Below are positions 23,817-33,538 of a stretch of DNA of 34,326 nucleotides, in pieces; position 1 is the stretch's first letter, and each line of letters starts with the position of its first letter. Location: NCBI GenBank assembly GCA_964547525.1, contig CAZJOD010000017.1, positions 1 through 34,326 of the forward strand, given 5' to 3'. The stretch is from CAZJOD01 sp964547525 (lineage in GTDB: Bacteria; Bacillota; Clostridia; JAAYHZ01). The notes under the pieces are model-generated. The model was not told where the DNA came from. It did not search any database and worked only from the letters and a program-made list of their open reading frames with translations. A program made the translations under genes and the position numbers.

Positions 23817-25832
23817 TTATTCCTCATAATTAGTAAGTACGGCACAGGATAATCCATTTAATTGAATATGCAAAAAACCGTTACATAACCTAAAGTCGAT
23901 ATCTTCACCGGTTATGTTTTTAAGCGATTTAACGGAATATTCGTTGAGGTCCAAAACAATATCCCTGTACGGATGCTTATCCCTGTTAACTAAAACCAAT
24001 ACAAACCCGTCTTTTGCATATTGACCGAACACATCGGTGTTATTTGTAATATATCTGATATAACCGAACAACCCGGCTTTATATATTACCGGTTTATATT
24101 CACCCTTAATTAATGCATCGGTTTCATTTCGAAATGCGATCCATTTTTTATACCATGCAAGAACCGTCTGATTTTCTTTTCCCCACGGATAGGTTCCTCT
24201 GTTAAAAGGATCACCGTAACCTTCCATACCTGCTTCATCACCATAAAAAACCGACGGTACACCCGGGTAAGTCATTTGGATTATCACGGCGATCTTTTGT
24301 CTTAGCGTTGCAATATGATTTTGTTCTTCGTTCATTTTATAACCGGCTTTTTGCATAACAGATAGATTATTTTCATCGGGGGTTTCTCCAAAGATAGTCC
24401 TTATTCTTGGTGTATCATGAGTTCCTAACAAATTCATCGCTCCGAAAAAAGCTTGTTTAGGATAATTCTCATATAATGTCATTGTGATTTTGTATACTTG
24501 TTCCGCATCTAAAATTTCTGTAATAAAACCCTTTATGGCGTTAGAAAACGGATAATTCATTACGGAATCCAATTCTTCTCCTAATAGGTACGACCTTAAT
24601 TTACCATAGCTTATTTTGTTAGATGCATCTTCCCATACCTCACCGATTATAACTGCATCCGGGTTTGTATCTTTTACGGCAATCCTTAACTCCCGAATAA
24701 ATTGATCCGGCAATTCATCAGCCACATCCAACCTCCATCCTGCCGCTCCCTGACATATCCAGTATTTAACTACACTGTTTTCATCCCGTATAATATAGTC
24801 CATATAGGTAGGATAGGTTTCATTAACATTAGGTAGAGTTTTAACTCCCCACCAGCAATCATATTCATCAGGATATTCAACAAAATTATACCACGGATAA
24901 TATTTCGATTCTTTGCTTTGATACGCACCAAGCGATCGATACCTTCCTTCTTTGTTAAAATAGATACTATCGCTTCCGGTATGACTAAAAACACCGTCTA
25001 GTATAATAGAGATCCCATATCTCCGGGCTTTTTTGCATAAAGCTTGGAAAATACTTAAATCCCCTAACATTAGATCTATTTTCTTATAATCCGCAGTATT
25101 GTATCTGTGGTTTGAGAAAGCTTCAAATATGGGATTCAAATAAATTATAGTTATACCTAATTCATTAAGGTAATCTAATTTTTCAGCTATTCCCGACAAT
25201 GTACCTCCGAAATAGTCATTATTTGCAAGCTTACCTGTTTTAGGATCAAGATTATATGCAAGGGGTTCATACCAATTATTATGAAAAAAATACCCGGATG
25301 CCGTACCATGGTCGACCAAACCCGCTTTTTTGCATTGTACGGATGATTTATCAACATGATCACAATCGGAATTGTTGACTTCTTCAACACACGGTTTAAA
25401 AAAACGATCGGGAAATATTTGATATATTACACCTTTTAAGTATTTCTCCGGTATTTTATAATCCTGATCAAAAACAGTAATTTGAAACGAATGCTCCGGT
25501 TGATCATTTAATCTACCGGTTCCATCATAAATAGAATGAGATTTACTATAATAGAATGTACCGGCTTCCGATTCTATTATAAAATAGTACCATAAAAGTT
25601 CACATTTACTCGGAGTTATAAACACCTCATAGTATCTGCCTTTTTGTTCTGTTTCGGACATAACCGTTCGCATCTCACCGTCGGATTCACTCCAAAGCCG
25701 AAGTATAACTTGCTTTACATTCGTATCCGATTCAACTTTTATACTCAATCGGATTTGTTGACCGGATGGTACCGCACCAAACGGTTTTCGGTAATTTAAA
25801 TCCCATGAATTATGATATACACTACCATGCAT
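23817..25832 (-). CDS. GH13 alpha-amylase family enzyme (neopullulanase/maltogenic-like), cytoplasmic
   Basis: The product is 671 residues with no signal peptide. An N-terminal beta-sandwich (about 1-130, CBM34-like in position) precedes the barrel that starts at GVIYQIFPDRFF. Conserved GH13 regions: DGVFSH (region I), GWRLDVADE with nucleophile D369 (II), GEVWED with acid/base E398 (III) and GTHDTPR with D473 (IV). ADYKKID and the N-domain layout fit the cyclomaltodextrinase/neopullulanase group, which cut alpha-1,4 and some alpha-1,6 bonds in malto-oligosaccharides. The ATG at 25832 shares the A of the preceding stop (TAATG), with AAAGGA about 12 bases upstream. As the last gene of the glycogen operon it would trim glycogen or its limit products inside the cell. 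Confidence 0.9.
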   Translation of the reverse strand: MHGSVYHNSWDLNYRKPFGAVPSGQQIRLSIKVESDTNVKQVILRLWSESDGEMRTVMSETEQKGRYYEVFITPSKCELLWYYFIIESEAGTFYYSKSHSIYDGTGRLNDQPEHSFQITVFDQDYKIPEKYLKGVIYQIFPDRFFKPCVEEVNNSDCDHVDKSSVQCKKAGLVDHGTASGYFFHNNWYEPLAYNLDPKTGKLANNDYFGGTLSGIAEKLDYLNELGITIIYLNPIFEAFSNHRYNTADYKKIDLMLGDLSIFQALCKKARRYGISIILDGVFSHTGSDSIYFNKEGRYRSLGAYQSKESKYYPWYNFVEYPDEYDCWWGVKTLPNVNETYPTYMDYIIRDENSVVKYWICQGAAGWRLDVADELPDQFIRELRIAVKDTNPDAVIIGEVWEDASNKISYGKLRSYLLGEELDSVMNYPFSNAIKGFITEILDAEQVYKITMTLYENYPKQAFFGAMNLLGTHDTPRIRTIFGETPDENNLSVMQKAGYKMNEEQNHIATLRQKIAVIIQMTYPGVPSVFYGDEAGMEGYGDPFNRGTYPWGKENQTVLAWYKKWIAFRNETDALIKGEYKPVIYKAGLFGYIRYITNNTDVFGQYAKDGFVLVLVNRDKHPYRDIVLDLNEYSVKSLKNITGEDIDFRLCNGFLHIQLNGLSCAVLTNYEE

Positions 25833-27232
25833 TATAAAATCAATCCTTTATACAGTTCGATATATTCTTTTACATTATTATCCCAAGACCAATCCTTCTT
25901 CATGCAATTAGCCACTAAAACACTCCAATTTTTTGTATAGTAAACACTGATGGCTTTTTTAAGAGAGTTAACAAGTGCGTCCGAATCATATCCGGTCATA
26001 TGGAAACCACAAGATTCATCGGAATTAATACTAAAATCAACAACTGTATCCCATAACCCTCCCACAGGGTTGACAATAGGCACAACACCATACCTCATAG
26101 CATATAGCTGCCCGATTCCGCATGGTTCATAAGATGACGGCATTACAAAAATATCGCTTGCCGCATATATTTTGCAAGCTTTTTCGAATGAATAGTTGAA
26201 ATCAACCGATACTCCGTCAGAACGCCTGTCCGCTAAAGCGGACAACATACCTTCATAATACTTGTTACCGGAACCTAAGACAACCAACTGAAACTCATTG
26301 TTCTGAAATTGTTCCATTGCTTTTATTACAAGATCGATACCCTTTGATTGTTCTATACGTGAAACAATAGCCACTAAAGGTATGTCGACATCCGGTAAAT
26401 TTAATTCTCGTCTTAATAATGTCTTATTCTTTTTCTTATTATCGCTATTTCTTCCGGAATACGGGTACTTTACAGTCCGATCATTTTCAGGGTTATATCT
26501 ATCGGTATCTATACCATTTAAAATGCCGGTTATGCTCTTATTGGAATTTTTTAAAAAATTCCATAACTTTTCTTCATTAGATAATTGCAAAATCTCTTTG
26601 CTGTATTTTGGACTGACGGTAGTGACTTTATCGGCACAAACAATACCGGCTTTTAAAAAATCCAAATGACCGGGGTATCCCGACACATCAAGTTCTTCCT
26701 GTGAGAACACTTCCTTCGCATAGTTGGCGGGAATATACCCTCTATACATAAAATTATGAATTGTAAATACGGATTTTATATGCGGAAGACTCGCTCTTGA
26801 ATATACAGGTATAAAACCTGTATGCCAATCATTTGCATGTATAATGTCGGGCTCAAACGGTATGTACTTCAACATCTCGACTACCGCTTTACAAAAGAAA
26901 AAGAATCTAAAATTGTCATCTTCTTGACCATATATACTTTCACGGTAAAAATAACGGTCATTACCTATAAAACATGTAGGTATTTCTATATTTTCGGGAT
27001 CAGTTTTTAATACACACGAATCATAACCGAATCCGGTTTCTACAGGAAAATCATTCATATATTTCATTTCGTTACGAATATTTTTGTATAACGGAATAAC
27101 CCTTAAAACCTCAATATTGCCTTTTTGAATCAGCGCTTTGGGAAAAGCTGCTCCCACCTCTCCCAATCCGCCTACATAAGCATAAGGATATGCCTCCGCA
27201 GATACAAAAAGTACTTTTATTTTTTTATTCGT
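25832..27232 (-). CDS. glgA: second, divergent glycogen synthase (GlgA-like, GT5), ACG start proposed
   Basis: The product is 466 residues if read from the ACG at 27232-27230. KVLFVSAEAYPYAYVGGLGEVG is the GT5 N-terminus, IIHANDWHTGF, IHNFMYRGYIP and GILNGIDTDRYNP follow, and the C-domain has SRIEQSKGIDL (Arg, Lys) and SYEPCGIGQLYAMRYG (catalytic Glu). The Lys of KTGGL is Tyr19 here. The in-frame stop at 27241-27239 limits the start, and before the TTG at 27166, which would cut away the first strand and the glycine loop, there is no ATG, GTG or TTG. The ACG lies in TAACG, overlapping the phosphorylase stop exactly as TAATG does at the next junction, with GGGAG about nine bases upstream. A frameshift or sequencing error is the alternative. 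Confidence 0.8.
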   Translation of the reverse strand, partial: TNKKIKVLFVSAEAYPYAYVGGLGEVGAAFPKALIQKGNIEVLRVIPLYKNIRNEMKYMNDFPVETGFGYDSCVLKTDPENIEIPTCFIGNDRYFYRESIYGQEDDNFRFFFFCKAVVEMLKYIPFEPDIIHANDWHTGFIPVYSRASLPHIKSVFTIHNFMYRGYIPANYAKEVFSQEELDVSGYPGHLDFLKAGIVCADKVTTVSPKYSKEILQLSNEEKLWNFLKNSNKSITGILNGIDTDRYNPENDRTVKYPYSGRNSDNKKKNKTLLRRELNLPDVDIPLVAIVSRIEQSKGIDLVIKAMEQFQNNEFQLVVLGSGNKYYEGMLSALADRRSDGVSVDFNYSFEKACKIYAASDIFVMPSSYEPCGIGQLYAMRYGVVPIVNPVGGLWDTVVDFSINSDESCGFHMTGYDSDALVNSLKKAISVYYTKNWSVLVANCMKKDWSWDNNVKEYIELYKGLIL

Positions 27233-29700
27233 TAAACATCACTCCCATTGATAAATGAGTCGGATTTTTTTAAATGCCATATTTTTGAGTTATATTCTCT
27301 GATACTTCTATCACTTGAAAAATATCCCGCATTAGCGGTATTTATTACCGCCTTTTTATACCAAAGATCCTTATTTAAATAAGTCGACTCAACCTTTGAT
27401 TGTGTTTGTGCATATGATTCAAAATCAGCCAATACCATGTAAGGATCCGGCGAATTACAGTATTCACCGTATATCAACGATTGATACAACTCCATAAACA
27501 TATTTGTGTTATCCATATCTAAAAAGCCGTTAATCAAATTATTCAGCACCGTTTTCAATTCACGGTTTTCTTCATAAATCGTCATTGGTCTGTACGTATC
27601 ATATAAGTAATGATTTCTAACTTCATCAGCGTTCAGCCCGAATATGAAAATGTTATCGCTACCTACTGCCTTTTTAATTTCTATATTTGCACCATCCATA
27701 GTGCCGATTGTAAGAGCACCGTTTAACATAAATTTCATATTACCCGTACCGGAGGCTTCTTTGCCGGCTGTAGAAATTTGTTCACTTACATCTGCGGCAG
27801 GTATAATTTTCTCAGCTAATGTAACACGATAATCTTCAATAAAAATAACTTTCAGTATGTCCCAAATCTTTTTATCTTTTTTGATTTTCTCGGCAACCGT
27901 ATTAATTAATTTTATTATAATTTTAGCCCTATGATATCCGGGTGATGCCTTACCACCGAATATAAAAGTTCTAGGATGAATATCTTCACCCGGATTATTT
28001 AATATGCGATTATATAAATACATAATGTGTAATATATTTAAAAGTTGTCTTTTATACTCATGGAGTCTTTTTACCTGAACATCGAATATGGATTCGGGGT
28101 CAGGGTATATTCCGTTATTTAATTTTATAAACTCAGCTAAACGTTTCTTATTATCCGATTTAATCCGGGAAAATTCCTGCTTGAAACCCGCATCATCGGC
28201 ATATGGCTCTAAATCTTTTAATTTCCATGGTCGCGTTATCCAGTCGTCCCCTATTGTTTTCCGCAACAGATCGGCCAGACCGGGGTTTGCTTTTAACAAC
28301 CAACGTCTTTGTGTCACTCCGTTAGTTATATTTGTAAATTTATGAGGTTCTAAAAAGTTATAATCTTGAAATACATCAGTTTTTAAGATCTTAGAGTGTA
28401 AAGGCGCAACACCGTTTACAGAATAACTTCCGACTATACAAAGAGGAGCCATACGAATTTCACCGTATGCTATTACAGCCATATTAGATATTTTCTCCCA
28501 TTGTCCCGGAAAATGCCTCCACAACTGTTGACAATAACGCTCGTTTATTTCATGAATTATCATATGGATTCTGGGTAATTGCTCTTTAAAAAGAGATTCC
28601 GGCCACTTCTCTAAAGCTTCTCCCATAATTGTATGGTTTGTATATGCACAGGTTCGTGTTGTAATGTCCCATGCCAACTCCCAATCTAATTGTTCCTCAT
28701 CCAGTAAAATCCTCATCAATTCAGGAATTGCCAAAGCAGGATGTGTATCGTTTATATGGATAGCCACTTTTTCCGGTAACCGCAAAAAATCCTTGTTATT
28801 TTTTTTGAAGTTGGAAATTATACATTGTATAGATGCAGACACGAAAAAATAGTGTTGCTTTAATCTTAATGCTTTTCCCTCATAATGATTATCTTCAGGA
28901 TATAATATTTTTGATATAACTTCAGCCAATTCTTTTTCCGCCGAAGCTTTAATATAATCTCCTCTTCCAAACAGTTTCATATCAATATTTTTAGCAGATT
29001 TTGCACTCCATAACCTTAATGTGTTCACTCTGTCGGAATCATACCCTACGATTGGTGTGTCGTAGGGTACGGCAATTACCGTCATGCAATCTTCCTGCTT
29101 ATAAACCGCTTTACCGTTAATCTCGGTCTGTATAACCTTTCCTCCGAAACGGACTTCCTTTTGCTCTTCAGGATAGGGTATTTCCCAAACGTTTCCGTCT
29201 TCAAGCCATAAATCGGGCATTTCCAGCTGATACCCGTCAACAATCTTTTGCTTGAACATCCCATATTGATATCTTAAACCGAAACCATGTCCCGGTAGAC
29301 CTAACGTAGCCAAAGAATCTAAAAAGCATGCCGCTAAGCGTCCTAAGCCTCCGTTTCCCAGTCCGGCATCCGGTTCGGTATCTATCAAATCATCGATGTC
29401 TACACCCAATTCGGAAAAAACCTCACGGTAGGTATTATCTTTTAATAAATTTATTAAATTATTTCCTAAAGCTCTGCCCATTAAAAACTCTATTGACAGA
29501 TAATAAAGTTGTTTGTCATTGTTTCGCCTGTTATTTATATTGGAATTATACCATTTATCCATGATGTCATCTCTGAGTGTGATAGCACACGCTTTGTATA
29601 ATTGTTTCTTATTGGCATCTTCCAAAGTCCTTCCGAAATGACTTCTTAATGTTTCGGTTATCGCCCTTTGTATCCTGTTTTTCTCGGTTGTGTCGGTCAT
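27232..29700 (-). CDS. glgP: glycogen/maltodextrin phosphorylase
   Basis: The product is 822 residues, full length for GT35. Key features: LYYLSIEFLMGRAL and DAGLGNGGLGRLAACFLDS near the N-terminus, AIHINDTHPALAIPELMR in the middle, DVQVKRLHEYKRQLLN, and the PLP site EASGTGNMKFMLNGAL with K656. The enzyme releases glucose-1-phosphate from alpha-1,4 glucan ends using phosphate. Start: GAAAGG eight bases before the ATG; the preceding glgA stop is separated by a single base. With the synthases and the branching enzyme it makes the operon cover both storage and use of glycogen. Confidence 0.97.
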   Translation of the reverse strand: MTDTTEKNRIQRAITETLRSHFGRTLEDANKKQLYKACAITLRDDIMDKWYNSNINNRRNNDKQLYYLSIEFLMGRALGNNLINLLKDNTYREVFSELGVDIDDLIDTEPDAGLGNGGLGRLAACFLDSLATLGLPGHGFGLRYQYGMFKQKIVDGYQLEMPDLWLEDGNVWEIPYPEEQKEVRFGGKVIQTEINGKAVYKQEDCMTVIAVPYDTPIVGYDSDRVNTLRLWSAKSAKNIDMKLFGRGDYIKASAEKELAEVISKILYPEDNHYEGKALRLKQHYFFVSASIQCIISNFKKNNKDFLRLPEKVAIHINDTHPALAIPELMRILLDEEQLDWELAWDITTRTCAYTNHTIMGEALEKWPESLFKEQLPRIHMIIHEINERYCQQLWRHFPGQWEKISNMAVIAYGEIRMAPLCIVGSYSVNGVAPLHSKILKTDVFQDYNFLEPHKFTNITNGVTQRRWLLKANPGLADLLRKTIGDDWITRPWKLKDLEPYADDAGFKQEFSRIKSDNKKRLAEFIKLNNGIYPDPESIFDVQVKRLHEYKRQLLNILHIMYLYNRILNNPGEDIHPRTFIFGGKASPGYHRAKIIIKLINTVAEKIKKDKKIWDILKVIFIEDYRVTLAEKIIPAADVSEQISTAGKEASGTGNMKFMLNGALTIGTMDGANIEIKKAVGSDNIFIFGLNADEVRNHYLYDTYRPMTIYEENRELKTVLNNLINGFLDMDNTNMFMELYQSLIYGEYCNSPDPYMVLADFESYAQTQSKVESTYLNKDLWYKKAVINTANAGYFSSDRSIREYNSKIWHLKKSDSFINGSDV

Positions 29701-29701
29701 A

Positions 29702-31141
29702 TTATATGCCTTTCAATTTATTGTATAGTTCTACATATTTGGTAGCTGAGCTATGCCAACTGTAATCACTTGACATCGCCGCTATTTGTATTTTTTCCCA
29801 TGTCTTTTTATCCTTGTACAAGTCTAATGCCCTTTTTATAGTAAATAACATATCATGTGCGTTATATTCTCTAAAACTGAACCCGTTGCCTTCACCGGTA
29901 CTCTCATTATATGAAAATACGGTATTTTTCAATCCGCCTGTCTCGCGTACTACGGGTAACGAACCATATCTCATGGCTATTAATTGCCCTAACCCACAGG
30001 GTTCAAACAAGGAAGGCATAAGGAAAATGTCCGAAGAAGCATATATCCTATGCGCTAAAACATTATCAAATCGAATATTTGCCGATACCCGCTCAGGATT
30101 ATTATAAGCTACATCTTTGAAAAACCTTTCAAATTTTTCGTCTCCGGTACCTAATACATAAAATTGTAAATCCTCTTTTAATATATCATGCATAGCATAT
30201 TCTATCAAATCCAAACCTTTTTGAGAAGTTAGTCTCGATATCAATCCTATAACTGCTATATCCCGGTTTTGAGGCATATTAAGTTCCAATTGCAAAGCTG
30301 ATTTATTCTCTTTTTTTAATTCCAAACTATCTTTGTTATAACGCTTTACCAAATATATGTCCGATTCAGGGTCATAATCTTTATAGTCTATACCGTTCAA
30401 TATACCGAACAGCTTATCTTTTCTTGCTCTTAACAGTCCGTCGAGTCGCTCCCCAAAAACCTTTTCTTGTATTTCATCCGCATATCCGGGACTTACCGTT
30501 GTTATAAGGTCGGAATATATTAATCCGGCTTTCATAAAACTTGCACCACCGTAAAACTCAATGCCATCCATATTAAAATACCGATCATTCAAGTCCATAC
30601 AATTTTTAACCCGCTCTATATCAAATACACCTTGATACTGTAAGTTATGTACAGTGAATATGACAGATATGTTTTTATACATAGACTGACTTTTATACCG
30701 ATCATTCAATAAAAGAGGAATCATTCCGGTTTGCCAATCGTTACAATGTAATATATCCGGTAAAAAATCCAAAAACGGCACGGCTTCCAATACCGCTTTA
30801 CAAAAGAAAGCAAATCGTTCAGGATCATCACCATAGCCGTAAAGACCGTCTCTTTTAAAGTAGTATTCATTATCGATAAAATAGTACGATACACCTTTAT
30901 ATTCCGCTTTTTCTATTCCGCAATACACACTTTTCCCGGCTACGGTTATAAATATATATCGAATATGTTTTATTTTATCTTTCAAAGCATGTTGAATCAA
31001 ACCATATTTTGGCATAATTACAGCGGCTTTTATATTTTGTTCAAGGTTGTTTAACGCTTGAGGTAACGAACCGGTTACATCCGCTAAGCCACCGGTTTTA
31101 GCAAAGGGCACCGCTTCAGACGTTATAACTAATATGTTCAA
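29702..31141 (-). CDS. glgA: glycogen synthase (ADP-glucose)
   Basis: The product is 479 residues, the usual length of bacterial GlgA. SEAVPFAKTGGLADV gives K15 of the ADP-glucose-binding KTGGL motif; ILHCNDWQTGM, VHNLQYQGVF, GILNGIDYKDYDP, SRLTSQKGLDL and SLFEPCGLGQLIAMRYG complete the GT5 set. It extends alpha-1,4 glucan chains from ADP-glucose made by GlgC. The start codon is TTG at 31141, with AAGGAG eight bases upstream, and it follows the glgD stop after 11 bases. It is the canonical one of the two synthases in this operon. Confidence 0.97.
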   Translation of the reverse strand: MNILVITSEAVPFAKTGGLADVTGSLPQALNNLEQNIKAAVIMPKYGLIQHALKDKIKHIRYIFITVAGKSVYCGIEKAEYKGVSYYFIDNEYYFKRDGLYGYGDDPERFAFFCKAVLEAVPFLDFLPDILHCNDWQTGMIPLLLNDRYKSQSMYKNISVIFTVHNLQYQGVFDIERVKNCMDLNDRYFNMDGIEFYGGASFMKAGLIYSDLITTVSPGYADEIQEKVFGERLDGLLRARKDKLFGILNGIDYKDYDPESDIYLVKRYNKDSLELKKENKSALQLELNMPQNRDIAVIGLISRLTSQKGLDLIEYAMHDILKEDLQFYVLGTGDEKFERFFKDVAYNNPERVSANIRFDNVLAHRIYASSDIFLMPSLFEPCGLGQLIAMRYGSLPVVRETGGLKNTVFSYNESTGEGNGFSFREYNAHDMLFTIKRALDLYKDKKTWEKIQIAAMSSDYSWHSSATKYVELYNKLKGI

Positions 31142-31152
31142 TTTTTCTCTCC

Positions 31153-32274
31153 TTAAATAACAGCTTTTTTCGCAATTACGACCGGATAACTGTCTTGCCC
31201 GATCAACCTTTTTCCTCTTCGAATAATTACTTCTTTGTCGAGGATAACATTTTCTATAGTCACTTTCTCTTGTATCTCTACATTTTGCATTAAGATACTA
31301 TTTTTTACAACGGCACCTTCTGCTATATGAACTCCTCTGAACAGTATGGAGTTTTCTATTCTCCCTTCTATTACACATCCGTCGGCCACATAACTGTTTT
31401 CAGCAGACGCAGTCTTACTATATTTCGCAGGGACTTCATCCTTGACTTTAGTATAAACCGGACCGGCTCTATGAAATATCTCGTTACTCACATCCTGATC
31501 CAATAACTCCATATTATGCTTATAATATGACGATATATTATCTATTTTTGCAAGATGACCTTTGAAAGGAAACCCCACAATTTTCAGTATGTTCATTTTT
31601 TTTATTAATATGTCCCTGACAAAATCATATTGAGCTCTTGCCGTACATTCCTCTACCAAAAATTCGAGGAGATCCTTTTCCATTAAAAACATATCCATAA
31701 AAATTTTGGTTGAGCTTGGACATGCGGGTGTAACCTCCATATCCCAAACTCGATCATTACTATCGGTTTTTATCAATGTATGCCCGGTCAACTCTTCTTG
31801 CCGCGCTTTAACATCATCTTTATAAATAACGGTTATATCAGCCTTGTTATCTTTATGAAATTCCAATACATCGTCATATGTCATGTTGCATACCATATAA
31901 CCGGCTGATACGATTACATACTTTTGTGTACTTCTTCTGATATATGACATCACATTATGAAGTGCATCCGCCGTTCCTTTATACCAACCGGTATTACCTC
32001 TGCTTACAAACGGTGGCAGTATAAACAAGCCGTCGCGTTTACGATCGAGATCCCAGTGTCTTCCGGCATCCAAATGATCCATAAGCGAATGATAATTGTT
32101 ACGCGTAATGATACCCACATTGCGTATACCTGAGTTTACCATGTTTGATAAAATAAAATCAATTATTCTGTATCTACCTCCGAAAGGGATGGCAGCCACC
32201 GATCTTGAACGGGTCAATTCTTTTAAGTTTACATCATTATCCCCGGTATAAATTATACCCATTGTATCTCTCAT
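31153..32274 (-). CDS. glgD: GlgD, non-catalytic ADP-glucose pyrophosphorylase subunit
   Basis: The product is 373 residues from the ATG at 32274, which has AGGAGG six bases upstream and shares ATGA with the glgC stop; longer in-frame starts are rejected. MRDTMGIIYTGDN is the usual GlgD N-terminus. It lacks the nucleotide-binding GGxGSRL loop seen in GlgC, and at the catalytic Asp position reads SAGYMVCNM instead of SGDQIYKM. IPFGGRYRIIDFILSN and the left-handed beta-helix end (about 270-373) are kept. In Bacillota GlgD pairs with GlgC and changes its kinetics and control; it is not expected to be active alone. Confidence 0.96.
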   Translation of the reverse strand: MRDTMGIIYTGDNDVNLKELTRSRSVAAIPFGGRYRIIDFILSNMVNSGIRNVGIITRNNYHSLMDHLDAGRHWDLDRKRDGLFILPPFVSRGNTGWYKGTADALHNVMSYIRRSTQKYVIVSAGYMVCNMTYDDVLEFHKDNKADITVIYKDDVKARQEELTGHTLIKTDSNDRVWDMEVTPACPSSTKIFMDMFLMEKDLLEFLVEECTARAQYDFVRDILIKKMNILKIVGFPFKGHLAKIDNISSYYKHNMELLDQDVSNEIFHRAGPVYTKVKDEVPAKYSKTASAENSYVADGCVIEGRIENSILFRGVHIAEGAVVKNSILMQNVEIQEKVTIENVILDKEVIIRRGKRLIGQDSYPVVIAKKAVI

Positions 32275-33536
32275 GCGGTTACCTCCTCGCTTAAGCAACG
32301 GCCTGACGTTATGTCTTGAGCTTCAAAGCTCTTTTTATCTACCATCGCATTTTTACCGATTTTTATGCCTGCCGGTATATAAACACCCTCGCCAATAACT
32401 GTAATTCCCGAATCATATACCTGCGGTTGACATTCATTCGGTTTTACTTCACCGTATCCAATATAACAATTATCACCGGTAACAACATCTTCCGCTATTA
32501 TAGAGTTTTCTACAATAGTGTTGTCTCCGATTCTAACATTAGGCATAATTACAGAATCAATTATTTTAGAACCCTTACCTACATAAACGCCGGCAAATAG
32601 AACCGAATGTTCTACATCACCGAATATTTTACAACCTTCGGTTATTATACATTGTTTAACATGTGACCCTTTAGCAACATAATGCGGGGGCTGTATAGGA
32701 TTTCTCGAATAAATACGCCATGCAGGATCGTATAAATCAAGTTTCGGTGGATCGTCCAATAAATCCATGTTTGCATCTCGAAAACTCTGGATTGTACCTA
32801 CATCCTTCCAATATCCGTTGAAATGATATGCATACATTTTTTCATTATTTTTAAGCATATCGGGTATAACATCTCTACCAAAATCATTTTCCGATTCTAT
32901 CGCTTTTTGATCTTTTGTCAAATATTCTTTTAATAAACACCAATCAAATATATATATACCCATTGACGCTTTATTACTTATAGGTTTTTCAGGTTTTTCA
33001 ACAAATTCTTGTATTTTATTATCACCGTCGGTATTTATAATACCGAAACGTCGCGCATCATCCCAAGGAACTTCAATATATGCGATAGTAACATCAGCGT
33101 TTTTTCTTTTATGAAATTCTAACATCAAACTGTAATCCATTTTATATATCTGATCTCCGGAGAGTATCAGTACATATTTGGGATTATAGGTTTCTATAAA
33201 CTCGATATTTTGATATATAGCATTGGCAGTACCCGAATACCACTCCCCTATCTTTTGTTTTACATAAGGCGGTAGTATTGTAACGCCTCCGTTTAAACGG
33301 TCTAAGTCCCACGGTTGACCGATCCCGATGTAGGAATTGAGTTTTAAAGGCCTATATTGTGTAAGTACTCCCACTGTATCGATACCTGAATTGGTACAGT
33401 TGCTCAGAGGAAAATCAATAATCCTATATTTACCACCGAAAGGTACTGCGGGCTTAGCGATATTTTTTGTTAACACACCTAGCCTGCTGCCTTGACCACC
33501 TGCTAACAACATGGCTACACACTCTTTTACTACCAT
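32271..33536 (-). CDS. glgC: glucose-1-phosphate adenylyltransferase
   Basis: The product is 421 residues. LLAGGQGSRLGVLT (10-23) is the nucleotide loop, KPAVPFGGKYRIIDFPLSN (29-46) binds substrate, SGDQIYKMDY holds the catalytic D128, and EFVEKPEKP follows. The C-terminal part has hexapeptide repeats of a beta-helix. The enzyme makes ADP-glucose from ATP and glucose-1-phosphate and is the usual control step of glycogen synthesis. Start: GGAGG eight bases before the ATG; the glgB stop is two bases upstream. The stop overlaps the glgD start. Confidence 0.97.
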   Translation of the reverse strand: MVVKECVAMLLAGGQGSRLGVLTKNIAKPAVPFGGKYRIIDFPLSNCTNSGIDTVGVLTQYRPLKLNSYIGIGQPWDLDRLNGGVTILPPYVKQKIGEWYSGTANAIYQNIEFIETYNPKYVLILSGDQIYKMDYSLMLEFHKRKNADVTIAYIEVPWDDARRFGIINTDGDNKIQEFVEKPEKPISNKASMGIYIFDWCLLKEYLTKDQKAIESENDFGRDVIPDMLKNNEKMYAYHFNGYWKDVGTIQSFRDANMDLLDDPPKLDLYDPAWRIYSRNPIQPPHYVAKGSHVKQCIITEGCKIFGDVEHSVLFAGVYVGKGSKIIDSVIMPNVRIGDNTIVENSIIAEDVVTGDNCYIGYGEVKPNECQPQVYDSGITVIGEGVYIPAGIKIGKNAMVDKKSFEAQDITSGRCLSEEVTA

Positions 33537-33538
33537 AT

